From contig JABFQX010000009.1 in assembly GCA_013141505.1 (NCBI GenBank), positions 62,001 through 126,000 of the forward strand: a stretch of 64,000 nucleotides of DNA, written 5' to 3'. Below are positions 38,016-47,856 of the stretch, in pieces (the stretch's first letter is position 1; every line of letters starts with the position of its first letter). The position numbers and the translations under genes are program-made. Origin of the DNA: Methyloglobulus sp. Its GTDB lineage: Bacteria > Pseudomonadota > Gammaproteobacteria > Methylococcales > Methylomonadaceae. Under the pieces are notes generated by a model. It worked only from the letters and a program-made list of their open reading frames with translations, was not told where the DNA came from and did no database searches.

Positions 38016-38162
38016 ATGCCATATACGAGCCCAGAGCAACTCGATAAAACCGTTTACGCGTTATTATCCGCCATTAATCGTGAAGCCGATTTACGTAACT
38101 GTTTAGTGGATGCTGAAATCTGGGAGGTTGAGACAGTCCGTAGATGGAAGCAATTCAAGTAA
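38016..38162 (+). CDS. short hypothetical protein next to the recombinase scar
   Basis: ATG 38016 opens a 48-residue frame (MPYTSPEQLDKTVYALLSAI, then INREADLRNCLVDAEIWEVE). Another ATG in frame at 37980 would lie inside the resolvase remnant. The composition is that of a real protein, but no family or ribosome site was found. It may be the surviving end of a cargo gene of the lost element. Up to 38349 nothing further is seen. Confidence 0.35.
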   Translation: MPYTSPEQLDKTVYALLSAINREADLRNCLVDAEIWEVETVRRWKQFK

Positions 38163-38349
38163 ATCATTAAGCTATGCTACTTCCTGCGAAAAAACCCGGA
38201 ATATCAGCCAACCTTCCTAATCCTGCGCGGATTCAACGCATATACAACATTAATTTAGCTGCAATAGCGCGGCTGTTGTAACATATTACCGATATTTGTA
38301 CGTGCCGATTTACGTTAACTTAACCCTCTGACCACACCTGGAGCTATAC

Positions 38350-38835
38350 ATGGCGGTAACACCGGAAGCATTTAAACAAGCACTGCAACTGTGGGCGAGC
38401 GGCATCGCTGTGGTGACTTCAAAAACAGAGGAATTTGGCCTTCGGGGCATGACTGTTACGGCATTTTCCAGCGTTTCCGCCAAGCCGCCGCAAATTTTGG
38501 TGTGCCTTAACCAAAACGCAGATACGGGTGAAAATATCGACCAAAACGGGCGTTTTGCCGTCAATATCCTTAATACTAGCCAACAGGACGTTTCCAATAA
38601 TTTTTCCGGTGGCAGCAGCCAGGAAGACCGCTTCGCCAATTCGCGTTGGAGCATCGGCGAAACCGGCGTGCCGATTTTGGATGACAGTATCTTGTCGCTG
38701 GAATGCAAAGTAATAGAGAAAATCCGTGCCGGCAGCCATTGGATCCTCATCGGCGAGGTGGAAGCGACTGTTTGTCGGTCTGGCGAGCCTTTGCTGTATT
38801 TTCGCAGCGGTTATCGGCAATTGACCGATGTTTGA
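38350..38835 (+). CDS. flavin reductase family protein
   Basis: This 161-residue FMN-binding split-barrel protein is of the HpaC/DIM6 type. It contains GIAVVTSK, GMTVTAFSSVSAKPPQILVCLN, FAVNILN and a C-terminal GEPLLYFRSGYRQL. Such proteins reduce free flavin with NAD(P)H for partner oxygenases. No partner monooxygenase is adjacent. It is 52 bp upstream of xseA on the same strand. Confidence 0.88.
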   Translation: MAVTPEAFKQALQLWASGIAVVTSKTEEFGLRGMTVTAFSSVSAKPPQILVCLNQNADTGENIDQNGRFAVNILNTSQQDVSNNFSGGSSQEDRFANSRWSIGETGVPILDDSILSLECKVIEKIRAGSHWILIGEVEATVCRSGEPLLYFRSGYRQLTDV

Positions 38836-38887
38836 CGCGGGGTTGACGCATTTTTTCTGACACTATAGCTGCGCTGATTTAACGTAA

Positions 38888-40231
38888 ATGACCGCACCTC
38901 CATTTATCTATTCAGTAAGCCAGCTAAACCGTGAAACCGCACGCTTGCTAGGTGAGCATTTTGTGTCAATCAGGGTTGAAGGCGAGATGTCCAATCTTAG
39001 TATCCCTGCATCCGGCCATTGTTATTTCACGCTAAAGGATGCTAATGCCCAAGTGCGTTGCGCCATGTTCAGGTCACAACAACGCCGGTCATTCGTACCC
39101 GAAAATGGCAAACAGATCATCGTTAAAGCACAGGTCAGCCTATACGAACCGCGCGGAGACTATCAGCTTATTGTTGAATCTATCGAAGCGGCAGGTGAAG
39201 GCGCGTTACGACGGGCTTTTGATGAACTCACCCAAAAATTGGCGGCAGAAGGCTTATTTTCGCTTGAACATAAAAAAACGCTACCGACCTTGCCCAAAAC
39301 GATAGGCGTTATCACCTCGCCATCGGGCGCGGCTATACGAGATATTTTGACAATCTTGCGACGGCGTTTTGCTGCGGTGCCAGTCATTATCTATCCAGTC
39401 GCCGTACAGGGGGAGAATGCCAAATACGAAGTTGCCAAGGCGATTGCTACCGCCAATACCCTCAAGCAATGCGATGTGCTGATAGTCGCCAGGGGCGGCG
39501 GCTCACTGGAAGACTTGTGGACATTCAATGAGGAAATGGTCGCCAGAGCCATTTTTGCTAGCCGAATACCAGTTATATCCGGTATCGGCCATGAAACTGA
39601 CGTCACAATCGCCGATTTTGTTGCCGACCTGCGTGCCGCAACACCATCTGCCGCAGCAGAACACGCCACGCCAGACCAGCAACAATGGCTAAATAAATTC
39701 AATGACTTAGAATTGAGGTTACAACAACACTTATTACGACTACAAAGACAGCAACAGCAAAAGCTGGATTGGTTAACCGGGCGCTTACAACAACAGCATC
39801 CGAACCAGAAACTAAACCACAATCGACAACGTCTGGATAACCTTGAAATACGCCTGAACAAAGCGATTCAATTAAGACTTGGGCATCAACAAAGAATTGT
39901 CGAAACACATACCGCCCGAATCTGGCAAAGCTCACCACTTGCAGCGATTCGGCGTTACCAACAACAGCAAGCCTATCTTTACGAACGGCTTAATACCGCC
40001 AATAACAATCGTCTGAAACAATTGAACCTGCGCTTGCTGAACGCCAGCCAAACATTACACGCGGTCAGTCCTTTGGCTACATTAGGCAGGGGTTATGCGA
40101 TAGTTACCGATCCTGTTTCCGGGAAAATAATAAGCTCGACCGGGCAATTGAAGATCGGCGACAAGATTACAACCCGACTGGCGAAAGGTCAGTTCAGCAG
40201 CCGGGTTGAAACGATTTTGGACGATGTCTAA
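38888..40231 (+). CDS. xseA: exodeoxyribonuclease VII large subunit
   Basis: XseA with XseB degrades single-stranded DNA. The 447 residues have an N-terminal OB fold (VEGEMSNLSIPASGHCYFTL), the catalytic core (GVITSPSGAAIRDIL, ARGGGSLEDLWTFNEE, GIGHETDVTIADFVADLRAATPSAAAE) and a long coiled coil rich in Gln and Arg. The end reads LGRGYAIVTD. The small subunit gene is not in this window. Confidence 0.96.
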   Translation: MTAPPFIYSVSQLNRETARLLGEHFVSIRVEGEMSNLSIPASGHCYFTLKDANAQVRCAMFRSQQRRSFVPENGKQIIVKAQVSLYEPRGDYQLIVESIEAAGEGALRRAFDELTQKLAAEGLFSLEHKKTLPTLPKTIGVITSPSGAAIRDILTILRRRFAAVPVIIYPVAVQGENAKYEVAKAIATANTLKQCDVLIVARGGGSLEDLWTFNEEMVARAIFASRIPVISGIGHETDVTIADFVADLRAATPSAAAEHATPDQQQWLNKFNDLELRLQQHLLRLQRQQQQKLDWLTGRLQQQHPNQKLNHNRQRLDNLEIRLNKAIQLRLGHQQRIVETHTARIWQSSPLAAIRRYQQQQAYLYERLNTANNNRLKQLNLRLLNASQTLHAVSPLATLGRGYAIVTDPVSGKIISSTGQLKIGDKITTRLAKGQFSSRVETILDDV

Positions 40232-40267
40232 CACGATAATTATGCCAATAAGCGCCCACGATTCGCT

Positions 40268-40462
40268 TCACTGCTTCACTATTTGTAAAGCCCTATCAAG
40301 GTAATACCCTAAAAAACCCACGATCAATATTGCATAGAGCAACCGGGTCACCAGTGCCGCACTTTGGATAGGTGCTGCCTGAACTTTAAGGGCTGCGAAT
40401 TTTGCAGACCGGGATGAACGAAGATCCGCTTCGTAGTTGGTATTCGTGTCTTGGTTGTTCAT
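40268..40462 (-). CDS. small membrane protein of unknown function
   Basis: The start at ATG 40462 follows AGAGGA eight bases upstream, giving 64 residues (MNNQDTNTNYEADLRSS). A polar N-terminus is followed by one helix near the end (RLLYAILIVGFLGYYLDRAL). It is convergent with xseA. No family was recognised. Confidence 0.55.
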   Translation of the reverse strand: MNNQDTNTNYEADLRSSRSAKFAALKVQAAPIQSAALVTRLLYAILIVGFLGYYLDRALQIVKQ

Positions 40463-40486
40463 GATGGCATTCCTCTGTTGATCCAA

Positions 40487-40901
40487 AAATTACCTTGCCT
40501 ATGTCCCTTCTCTAAAAAGAGTGTGCTTCCCTGCACGCCATAAAATCCGTTTTCAAATTAGGAGGCTGACACATACTTTTGTTAAGAGCTTGGTTACTTT
40601 ATACATCATCCAATATGAAGTTTCTGTTAACTAATACCGCATTTTAATGAATATTTCTGATTGGTGAACTGCTTCACAAAACACGTGAACACGCTAATGG
40701 CAAAGAAAGGTTTTCTCCCGAAAACAGCACTAAAGCAGCATTTAACGAATGGCAATATTTTTCCCAAAAATGGCAGTGCATTAAGCGTGCATTCATGTGG
40801 GGAGGGTTACAATCATGCCAACATTGAAGACTTAACATGATGTTTAGGATCTTAGCTTCAGTGGCATTTTGCCTTGAGGAGCTTGACTGGAGGAACTTGA
40901 A
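40487..40901. other. gap with only a weak short frame
   Basis: A 47-codon frame (40697-40840, MAKKGFLPKTALKQHL) has no ribosome site and I do not call it a gene. No promoter, hairpin or RNA gene stands out. The leader of the Gly-rich lipoprotein lies at its right end, with GGAGG before the ATG at 40902. Confidence 0.4.
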
Positions 40902-41189
40902 ATGAAAAAATTTTTTATGATTGTGACTTTTTTGGCTATTGCTAGCAGTCTACAAAGCTGTGCAATATACCCGTCTTACGGCGGCTCAATAGGTTATGGT
41001 TATCCTGCCTACAGCTATAACTATCAGCCCTATACGTATGGAAATTACGGTTGGGGTGGTTTCCGTGGCGGCTATGGCGGAGGACATGGATGGGGTGGAG
41101 GAAATGGCTGGCATGGTGGTGGGCGCGGCTGGGGTGGAAATCATGGGTGGGGCGGCGGTCATAGCTGGGGAAGTGGACACCATCATTAA
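40902..41189 (+). CDS. Gly/Trp/His-rich small lipoprotein
   Basis: The 95-residue protein has a lipoprotein signal with lipobox LQSC (Cys20). A Tyr/Gly-rich part is followed by a Gly, Trp and His-rich repeat region (GGHGWGGGNGWHGGGRGWGG) ending in HHH. Such tails occur in surface lipoproteins of proteobacteria and can bind metals, but no role is established. A strong terminator follows at 41277-41313, so it is a single-gene transcript. Confidence 0.75.
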   Translation: MKKFFMIVTFLAIASSLQSCAIYPSYGGSIGYGYPAYSYNYQPYTYGNYGWGGFRGGYGGGHGWGGGNGWHGGGRGWGGNHGWGGGHSWGSGHHH

Positions 41190-41276
41190 CAGCCTACAGC
41201 GTTTGGTTTGTCAGCAAATGGCCAAGATAAGCAAGAGCAGACAAACCTATTTCAGGCCTATCGCAAAAACTCAGCC

Positions 41277-41313
41277 AATCAGGTTAAGCTACCACACGTT
41301 AACCTGATTTTTT
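41277..41313 (+). terminator. intrinsic terminator of the Gly-rich lipoprotein gene
   Basis: Perfect 11-bp arms (41277-41287 with 41299-41309) with an 11-nt loop are followed by a run of six T residues on the plus strand (41308-41313). It lies 88 bp after the lipoprotein stop and also separates it from convergent fhs. Confidence 0.88.
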
Positions 41314-41359
41314 GGCTTCCGCCCATTTCTACTCTCGATCACAGCAATTCGCAATAGCC

Positions 41360-43033
41360 TTAAAACAGCCCGGTAATCTTGCCATTATTATCTATATCAA
41401 TCCGCTCTGCCGCAGGTGATTTTGGTAGACCAGGCATGGTCATCATGTCACCTGCAATTGCAACAATAAACCCCGCTCCATTCGCCAATCTGACCTCGCT
41501 AATTTCAACGCTATGCCCCGATGGCGCACCTTTCAGGTTAGGGTTGGTGGAAAAAGACATCTGGGTTTTGGCGATACAGACAGGGAATTTACCATACAAT
41601 TCATCCCAGTCTTTAAGTTGGGTTTTAATCTTGGCGCTGGCGGTAATTCCTGATGCGCCGTAAAGTTTGCTGGCAATGGCTTCGATTTTGTCCCACAAAC
41701 TTAAACTTTCGTCATAGACGAAGGTACAGCCGGGTTCGTGGTTTTCGGTAATGTTAATGATTTCTCTAGCCAAGTTTTCCGCGCCTGCACCGCCTTCTGC
41801 CCAATGTTTGGAAACCACGCAATTTGCGCCCAAAGCAGCGCACTTAGCTTTAAGCAGGTTAATTTCTGCCTCGGTATCGAAAGTAAAATGATTAACGCAC
41901 ACTACGCACGGCAAACCGTAATGTTGGGTGATGTTTTGATAATGCCGCGCCAAGTTTTCAAAACCTTTTTCCAGAGCAGCCAGATTTTCCTGATTTAAAT
42001 CTTCCTTGTTGATGCCGCCGTGGAACTTCAACGCACGTACCGTCGCCACCAATACCACCGCCGACGGCTTTAAATCTGCCATTCGGCATTTGATATCGAT
42101 AAACTTTTCCGCACCCAAATCCGCGCCAAACCCCGCTTCGGTCACTGCATAATCAGCCAATTTTAACGCAGTTTTAGTCGCGGTCACGGTGTTGCAACCG
42201 TGGGCTATATTGGCAAAGGGGCCACCATGTATGATAGCGATATTGTTTTCCAGCGTTTGCACCAAATTCGGTTTAATTGCATCTTTCAATAGTGCCGCCA
42301 TTGCACCTTGGGCATTCAAATCGCTGGCGTAAACGGCTGTTTTACCGTCGGCTTTATAGCCGATGACGATACGCCCCAAGCGTTCTTTCAAATCAGCACG
42401 GCCTGTTGCCAAACAAAGGATAGCCATGACTTCGGAAGCGACCACGATGTCGAAACCATCTTCCCGCGCATAACCGTTGCCGGTGCCGCCCAAACCCACA
42501 ATGATTTTCCGCAAGGCGCGGTCATTCATGTCCACCACGCGTTTCCATTGAATTCGGCGCGGATCGATACCCAGAGCATTGCCTTGGGTGATGTGGTTGT
42601 CGATCAAGGCGGCAAGCAAATTATGGGCTACACCGATGGCATGAAAATCACCCGTGAAATGCAGGTTGATATCTTCCATAGGTACAACCTGAGAATAACC
42701 GCCACCCGCTGCACCACCCTTCATGCCAAAACAGGGGCCAAGGGATGGCTCACGCAAACACATGATGGCTTTTTTTCCGATCCGATTTAAAGCATCGCCC
42801 AAACCTACGGTGGTGGTAGTTTTACCTTCCCCAGCAGGAGTCGGGCTGATAGCCGTCACCAAAATCAGTTTGCCGTCTTTGTTGTCCTTCAGGCTGTTGA
42901 CGTATTCAAGCGACAACTTTGCCTTGTAATGACCGTAAGGATCCAAATGCTCGGCATCAATACCGAACCTCTCTTTGACCAGACCGATGATCGGCTGCAT
43001 TTTGGCTTTTTGGGCGATTTCTATGTCAGACAT
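41360..43033 (-). CDS. fhs: formate--tetrahydrofolate ligase
   Basis: Fhs makes 10-formyltetrahydrofolate from formate with ATP, an entry point of formate into C1 metabolism. The 557-residue length is normal. The P-loop is [20 protein letters not shown]. Further signatures are [34 protein letters not shown] and [14 protein letters not shown]. It is a single gene divergent from the multicopper oxidase. Its presence fits methylotrophy but is not proof. Confidence 0.96.
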   Translation of the reverse strand: MSDIEIAQKAKMQPIIGLVKERFGIDAEHLDPYGHYKAKLSLEYVNSLKDNKDGKLILVTAISPTPAGEGKTTTTVGLGDALNRIGKKAIMCLREPSLGPCFGMKGGAAGGGYSQVVPMEDINLHFTGDFHAIGVAHNLLAALIDNHITQGNALGIDPRRIQWKRVVDMNDRALRKIIVGLGGTGNGYAREDGFDIVVASEVMAILCLATGRADLKERLGRIVIGYKADGKTAVYASDLNAQGAMAALLKDAIKPNLVQTLENNIAIIHGGPFANIAHGCNTVTATKTALKLADYAVTEAGFGADLGAEKFIDIKCRMADLKPSAVVLVATVRALKFHGGINKEDLNQENLAALEKGFENLARHYQNITQHYGLPCVVCVNHFTFDTEAEINLLKAKCAALGANCVVSKHWAEGGAGAENLAREIINITENHEPGCTFVYDESLSLWDKIEAIASKLYGASGITASAKIKTQLKDWDELYGKFPVCIAKTQMSFSTNPNLKGAPSGHSVEISEVRLANGAGFIVAIAGDMMTMPGLPKSPAAERIDIDNNGKITGLF

Positions 43034-43287
43034 GATGTTTATTTAAGTGGTTTTTTAGGTAAATTCTATTGTTACGGTTTCTAAGGTAATCCATAGTAGT
43101 TACCACCGCAATTTCCCTGATTATGCATTGGGCATTATAGATGAATCTATGCCGGGATAATATGTAACGGTAATATCTCACACCGCAATCCATTTTGGAG
43201 CTTTGTTAATGATATTTCAACAAACGCAGCTAGGTTTTGAACGATGCGCCATTTAGAATAGTCAGACCGCCTAAACAATTCCGGATT

Positions 43288-44952
43288 ATGACCAAAAAAT
43301 CTTACCTTTTATTGACGCTGCTCATTTTAGTATTGATTGCGGTTGCTGCCCAATTTACACCCGGCTTAAGTCAAAAAGCAGAGATTAATCCGCCATCAAC
43401 GGTTTATAACCGTGTCGTGGGAGACACCAGCCGGATCGAATCGCCTTGTTCCAATGAGCATCCCGAATGGCGGCAAGCGCAGGTGATTGAAGGGGTCGAA
43501 ATTGCTGCTTCGCCGCTGTGTGAGCCGGACAATCCTTACGATGTTGCTGCTTCAGTTAAAGGTGTCAATAATATTTCAATGGCGACCTTGATGCAGTCTA
43601 ATTTTGCCCAGGACGCGGTAATAATGGGCGATGACCTCGACCATGACGGCGATCCCGATGTGATCCATATCAAACTGGAAGTAGTCGAGTTTAACGGCTC
43701 CAGCCCGGATGGTGATTTTCTGATGAATACCTACAACATTGCACCGGGCATTCAACCGGGAATATGGGTGTTTGCACCTAAATCCAGCGGTATGGCAGTG
43801 AAGAATTTCAACTCACGCGAGGCAAGGCCGTTCCTGCGTGCACCCTCCCCTACGATACGCGTCGAGCAAGGCGACAAGGTGTATATCACACTGGAGAACA
43901 CGCATTATTTGCCGCATACCATTCACCTTCATGGCGTAGACCATGCGTTTATGACACCGAAAGGCGAAGATAACGATGGCATGGAAATGCACCCGGTGTT
44001 TCCCGGCAAAAGCCATACTTACGAAATACAGCCACGCCATGTCGGTACGATGTTGTACCATTGCCATGTGCAAACCGCGCAACACATGATGATGGGCTTG
44101 GGCGGCATTTTCGTCATCGAAGAAAACCAGCCCAACAATTGGGTACAAACATTCAATATCGGTGCCGGACAAGTCAGGCATCCGTCAGTGGGGGTCAAAA
44201 AAGCCTACAGCCAGGAATATGATTTGCTGTATCAATCCATCGACAAAAAGCTGGCAAGCACCATCCAGTCAGCCATCGATCCCAGGCTTATCGCCAAAGA
44301 TATGGGGCGCGTTTATAACATTACCGAATCGTTCGAGAATTATTTCCTGATTAACGGGCATTCGTTTCCCTATACCTTACGGGATTCGATGATTGTCGTC
44401 AGCGAGAATGAAAACATCAAGCTACGCATTGCCAACCTCCAGCGTTCGCAAGTGGCCATCCATTTTCATGGCCACAAGGCGACTACGACCGCAATGGATG
44501 GCGTTGACCTGCCCGCAGGCGCACAGGTTACCCGTGATGTGTTCGATATTGCCACGGCACAACGGATTGACGTGGCATTAAACACGACCAATGATGGCTT
44601 GCACAGTTACAGTTCCGGCCTGTGGATGTTCCATGACCATGTGTTGACCGGCACGACCACAGACGGTATCGAACCCGGCGGCAATATGAACCTTCTGGCT
44701 TATAAGGGCTTTCTGGATGAACACGGTATGCCCAAGATGCACGATGAGCTATTTGGCGAAGTGTTCGACAAAGATTACTACGCTAAAAAACAGCCACTGT
44801 GGCAACAAAGCAAATTTGCCGCTGCGTTTGGTGATGTTGGCCTTATTTCGCCTGACATCAAAAAACTGGTCATTTTTGGCTTGCTTATAGGATTTATTAT
44901 TGCATTGCTGATAGCCATTAGGATGATTTATAAACGGAGACGGCAGCCATGA
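43288..44952 (+). CDS. membrane-anchored multicopper oxidase
   Basis: The start is placed at ATG 43288, giving 554 residues; a TTG 51 bases upstream is possible. An N-terminal helix (SYLLLTLLILVLIAVAAQ) and a C-terminal helix (VIFGLLIGFIIALLIAI) anchor two cupredoxin domains. Domain 1 (about 190-300) has HTIHLHG and YHCHVQTAQHMMMG, with a type-1 Cys. Domain 2 (about 375-490) has IHFHGHK and WMFHDHV without a Cys. This resembles two-domain oxidases with the type-1 copper in domain 1. The stop overlaps the cupredoxin gene by four bases, so the two should act together at the membrane. Confidence 0.85.
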   Translation: MTKKSYLLLTLLILVLIAVAAQFTPGLSQKAEINPPSTVYNRVVGDTSRIESPCSNEHPEWRQAQVIEGVEIAASPLCEPDNPYDVAASVKGVNNISMATLMQSNFAQDAVIMGDDLDHDGDPDVIHIKLEVVEFNGSSPDGDFLMNTYNIAPGIQPGIWVFAPKSSGMAVKNFNSREARPFLRAPSPTIRVEQGDKVYITLENTHYLPHTIHLHGVDHAFMTPKGEDNDGMEMHPVFPGKSHTYEIQPRHVGTMLYHCHVQTAQHMMMGLGGIFVIEENQPNNWVQTFNIGAGQVRHPSVGVKKAYSQEYDLLYQSIDKKLASTIQSAIDPRLIAKDMGRVYNITESFENYFLINGHSFPYTLRDSMIVVSENENIKLRIANLQRSQVAIHFHGHKATTTAMDGVDLPAGAQVTRDVFDIATAQRIDVALNTTNDGLHSYSSGLWMFHDHVLTGTTTDGIEPGGNMNLLAYKGFLDEHGMPKMHDELFGEVFDKDYYAKKQPLWQQSKFAAAFGDVGLISPDIKKLVIFGLLIGFIIALLIAIRMIYKRRRQP

Positions 44953-45626
44953 CACTATTTCTGAGCAAGCCTTTGCGGTTTATTGCCTCATGCTGTATTG
45001 CTGTATTGCTGACACTGAGCATTTCTAGGCAAGCCATGGCAATGATGGATCATGGCGGCATGTTGATGGACGAAACCGGCATGATCATGAACGCAAACAC
45101 GGATCGTTTGCCCAAGGACTGCCAAAAGATTGGCAAAGATGTCGATATTACCATTCGTGCGGGTCATAAATACGCGGAAAAATTCACCGGCAAGATGTTT
45201 GCCTTCGACAACCAGCAATGGAACGTGCCGCCCTGCGCCCGCATCAACATCACCTTTATCAACGATGACGATATACGCCATCAATTGATGATCCACGGCT
45301 TGCCGGGCTACATCTATCCACAGGGCATGTTCCATCTGGAATTGAACGGCAAAGGTGAATTAAAGGCATCGCTCATCGTGCCTGCCCAGAAAAAAACCTA
45401 TCTCGTCCATTGCGAACTGCCGCAGCACATGGAAAAAGGCATGAAAGCCCAGCTGCAAGTGGATGGCGGAGATGTTGACTTACCGAGCATTCCGGGATTG
45501 ACCAAGCCGGTCAGGGCGGATAGCTATCCGGTCGATTGGACTCCATCGACGCTTGCCGTGCTGTTTGTTTGTGTATTGGCGGGTTGTCTAATACCTTTGT
45601 TTCTGATCAGAAAGAAGCTGGATTAA
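44949..45626 (+). CDS. membrane-anchored cupredoxin-like protein
   Basis: The 225-residue protein has a signal sequence (about 1-30), a Met/His/Asp-rich stretch (MMDHGGMLMDETGMIM) and a cupredoxin domain. Its C-terminal helix is LAVLFVCVLAGCLIPLFLI. The type-1 copper ligands are likely the His in RHQLMIHG and the Cys, His and Met of VHCELPQHMEKGM. It is translationally coupled to the multicopper oxidase and may pass electrons or copper to it. The pair could serve copper resistance or respiratory oxidation; neither is shown. Confidence 0.82.
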   Translation: MTLFLSKPLRFIASCCIAVLLTLSISRQAMAMMDHGGMLMDETGMIMNANTDRLPKDCQKIGKDVDITIRAGHKYAEKFTGKMFAFDNQQWNVPPCARINITFINDDDIRHQLMIHGLPGYIYPQGMFHLELNGKGELKASLIVPAQKKTYLVHCELPQHMEKGMKAQLQVDGGDVDLPSIPGLTKPVRADSYPVDWTPSTLAVLFVCVLAGCLIPLFLIRKKLD

Positions 45627-45676
45627 ACGGTAGTGGGTCAAATTTCAGTGAAGTCTCATAGCAATCGTGTTTATGA

Positions 45677-45728
45677 TTTCCCTTCGGCTCCGCTCAGGGA
45701 ACGCTCCCTGAGCGGAGCCGAAGGGAAA
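45677..45728. repeat. complete palindrome of a dispersed repeat family
   Basis: Perfect 24-bp arms (45677-45700 with 45705-45728) and a 4-nt loop form a very strong hairpin between the convergent cupredoxin and rdgB genes. Related copies lie at 31841-31868 and 59035-59091. It could also stop transcription from both sides, though no T-run follows. Confidence 0.88.
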
Positions 45729-45738
45729 ATTGCTTAAA

Positions 45739-46365
45739 CTAAAGTTTTGCCTTCATCATCATGCTCTGGTTTTTCAGCAAGTCAGCTAATTGCTTGAGTG
45801 CTTGCCCCCTGTGGCTTAGCGCGTTTTTAACATCGGGCATTAATTCAGCCGAAGAACAATTGTGCTCATTTACCCAAAATACCGGGTCATAACCAAAACC
45901 GTTGCTGCCGGTCGGATGAAATAAAATCCGGCCTTCCCAAATACCTTGGGCAATTATCGGAACCGGATCGTTGGCATGCTCGATCAGTACCAGAGCGCAA
46001 ATAAACCGTGCGGTACGTTCTGCCATTGGAATACCTTCCATCTCTAATAACAGCTTGTTGACATTATCCTGATCACTGGCAGTTAACCCGGCGTATCGAG
46101 CCGAATAAATACCCGGCGCACCGCTTAATGCATCCACTGACAGACCGGAATCATCAGCCAATACAGGCAGATGGCAATGTTGGGCAGCGTGTCTGGCTTT
46201 GAGCAAGGCATTTTCGACAAAGGTTAATCCGGTTTCTTCCGCTTCCGATTGCACAAATCCCGATTGAGGCAATACCTCATAATCAGGCAGCAACGCCTGA
46301 ATTTCGCGGATCTTGCCGGCATTGCTGCTGGCAAGGACGATTTGCGGTTTAGTGTTTGTGTTCAT
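45739..46365 (-). CDS. rdgB: XTP/dITP diphosphatase (non-canonical purine pyrophosphatase)
   Basis: RdgB removes ITP and XTP from nucleotide pools. The 208 residues have QIVLASSNAGKIREIQALL, TFVENALLKARHAA, LADDSGLSVDALSGAPGIYSARYAG and NGFGYDPVFWV. The C-terminal SHRGQAL is conserved. It is a single gene with the dispersed palindrome at its 3' end. Confidence 0.96.
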   Translation of the reverse strand: MNTNTKPQIVLASSNAGKIREIQALLPDYEVLPQSGFVQSEAEETGLTFVENALLKARHAAQHCHLPVLADDSGLSVDALSGAPGIYSARYAGLTASDQDNVNKLLLEMEGIPMAERTARFICALVLIEHANDPVPIIAQGIWEGRILFHPTGSNGFGYDPVFWVNEHNCSSAELMPDVKNALSHRGQALKQLADLLKNQSMMMKAKL

Positions 46366-46469
46366 AAGCGGGTATTTTACATATTGCGATACCGGGGTGC
46401 TTACTTATATCAGATACGGAAACTATCTGGGTTTAATCTTCAACGTGAAAATCCGTACCCATTTGCCTA

Positions 46470-46510
46470 TTTAAGGGTAGATATGACAACTATCATATCC
46501 ACCCCTTAAA
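46470..46510. repeat. imperfect palindrome downstream of the HAF-repeat gene
   Basis: TTTAAGGG (46470-46477) pairs with CCCTTAAA (46503-46510), and inner GATATGA (46480-46486) pairs with TCATATC (46493-46499). It lies between the HAF gene end and rdgB on the minus strand. It could be a processing hairpin or an operator for rdgB. Confidence 0.5.
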
Positions 46511-46570
46511 GCCATGATTTATCGCCTTTCTGCTGAGAAAGTCGTCTGAAATGGAAAACCCTGTTATGGC

Positions 46571-47704
46571 TTATTGACCACTTGGTTGCTCATGATCATA
46601 TTCTTTGTCTTCCCCTTGCTTTTCGACATATTTTTTGCATTGATCCTTATTTTTAAAACCAAACTTTTTCCAGCCGCCTTTTTCGCAGTCCTTCTCATTC
46701 TTGGGGTGTGTCACGGGGGTTGCGATGAAGCCATGTTTCGTACCGATGATACCGGTATTGTAATTACCAACTATTGTGCCATTTGTATTTATGTCGGAAA
46801 GCTCAGTGTCTTTGCTACCAGGCACATCCAAGGTCTTATAAGCGCCTTTGTTGTATACGAAGCCATGATAATTTCCTAAATTATCTTGGTATTGCCCAAT
46901 GATTTGACCGACATTGTTTATTTTGGTGGCAACGGTTTCAACGGCACCTGGAAATTCGATCTTTAAAAAAGAACCCCCACTGTATAAAAAACCAAACTTT
47001 TTACCAGTAGAACTTGCAGTTCCAACTACCTGACCTTTAGCGTTGATACTATCGCTATAAAGTTCCGAACCTGGAAAGAATTCACCCCATTCTTTCCAGG
47101 GGGGTACAATTTTTGTTACATGGTTGTTGCTAATCCTATACAAGAAGAATTCAGGGGCGGAATAGTGTCCCCTAATGCCCATTACAATTACTTGTCCTTG
47201 TATGTTAATTGCTTCTGCAAAAGCGGCTGAGGGGTATGAATCAATTTTGATTGTTTTTAACTTACCCCCGCTATAAACGAATGGATATATGTAATCGTAA
47301 CCACTAGCCGCCCATACCACTCGATATCCAACAGCTTGTCCATTGTTGTTGATAGCTTTAAAAGTGGTGTCTGGGTCAACCAACGTCGAATATTTACCAT
47401 CGCTGTAGATTAAGCCATAGCCATCTTTAGACCCAACCACTACCCCGCTATCATTTATGTCATTCGCCTCTGTGTTTCCGGGCACATCAAGGAACTCTAG
47501 TTTGTTACCACTGTAAATGAAGGCGTGCCCCCCTAAATAATTGTAGGCCGTACCAACCACCTGATTTTTATTATTTATCGCACTGAGGTGTATAACGTCA
47601 GTGCCTGGAACATCAATGGTTTTAAGCCTATAAGTTACTGCCCATGTCGGACTTGCAAGAATGATATTTAGCAGAAAGAAGATAATGAGTTTTATGACGT
47701 TCAT
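46571..47704 (-). CDS. secreted HAF-repeat protein
   Basis: The second ATG (47704) has AGGAG eight bases upstream and is preferred over the one at 47710. A signal peptide (about 1-22, ending TWA) is followed by at least six HAF repeats. Each runs from a D/S-INxxGQVVG element through GFxYxxG to a LDVPG element. The C-terminus carries CEKGGWKKFGFKNKDQCKKYV, a two-Cys tail common on secreted proteins. The function of HAF proteins is unknown. It appears to be monocistronic. Confidence 0.82.
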   Translation of the reverse strand: MNVIKLIIFFLLNIILASPTWAVTYRLKTIDVPGTDVIHLSAINNKNQVVGTAYNYLGGHAFIYSGNKLEFLDVPGNTEANDINDSGVVVGSKDGYGLIYSDGKYSTLVDPDTTFKAINNNGQAVGYRVVWAASGYDYIYPFVYSGGKLKTIKIDSYPSAAFAEAINIQGQVIVMGIRGHYSAPEFFLYRISNNHVTKIVPPWKEWGEFFPGSELYSDSINAKGQVVGTASSTGKKFGFLYSGGSFLKIEFPGAVETVATKINNVGQIIGQYQDNLGNYHGFVYNKGAYKTLDVPGSKDTELSDINTNGTIVGNYNTGIIGTKHGFIATPVTHPKNEKDCEKGGWKKFGFKNKDQCKKYVEKQGEDKEYDHEQPSGQ

Positions 47705-47856
47705 TTGCATAACTCCTAAAGTAATTTAGTGTATGGAGATCTACATTTTTATAGCGTTTTTTATTACGCGTAACGCAATGTCATTATGACTTACAAGTGT
47801 TTTCAAGTCGCATAAATTCTTCAGCAAGGCACAAATATTTTGAAACTTTGGCTCAA

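Noticed and set aside
40697-40840. 47-codon frame in the gap before the Gly-rich lipoprotein
   Set aside because: It has no ribosome site, no recognised family and an ordinary chance length.
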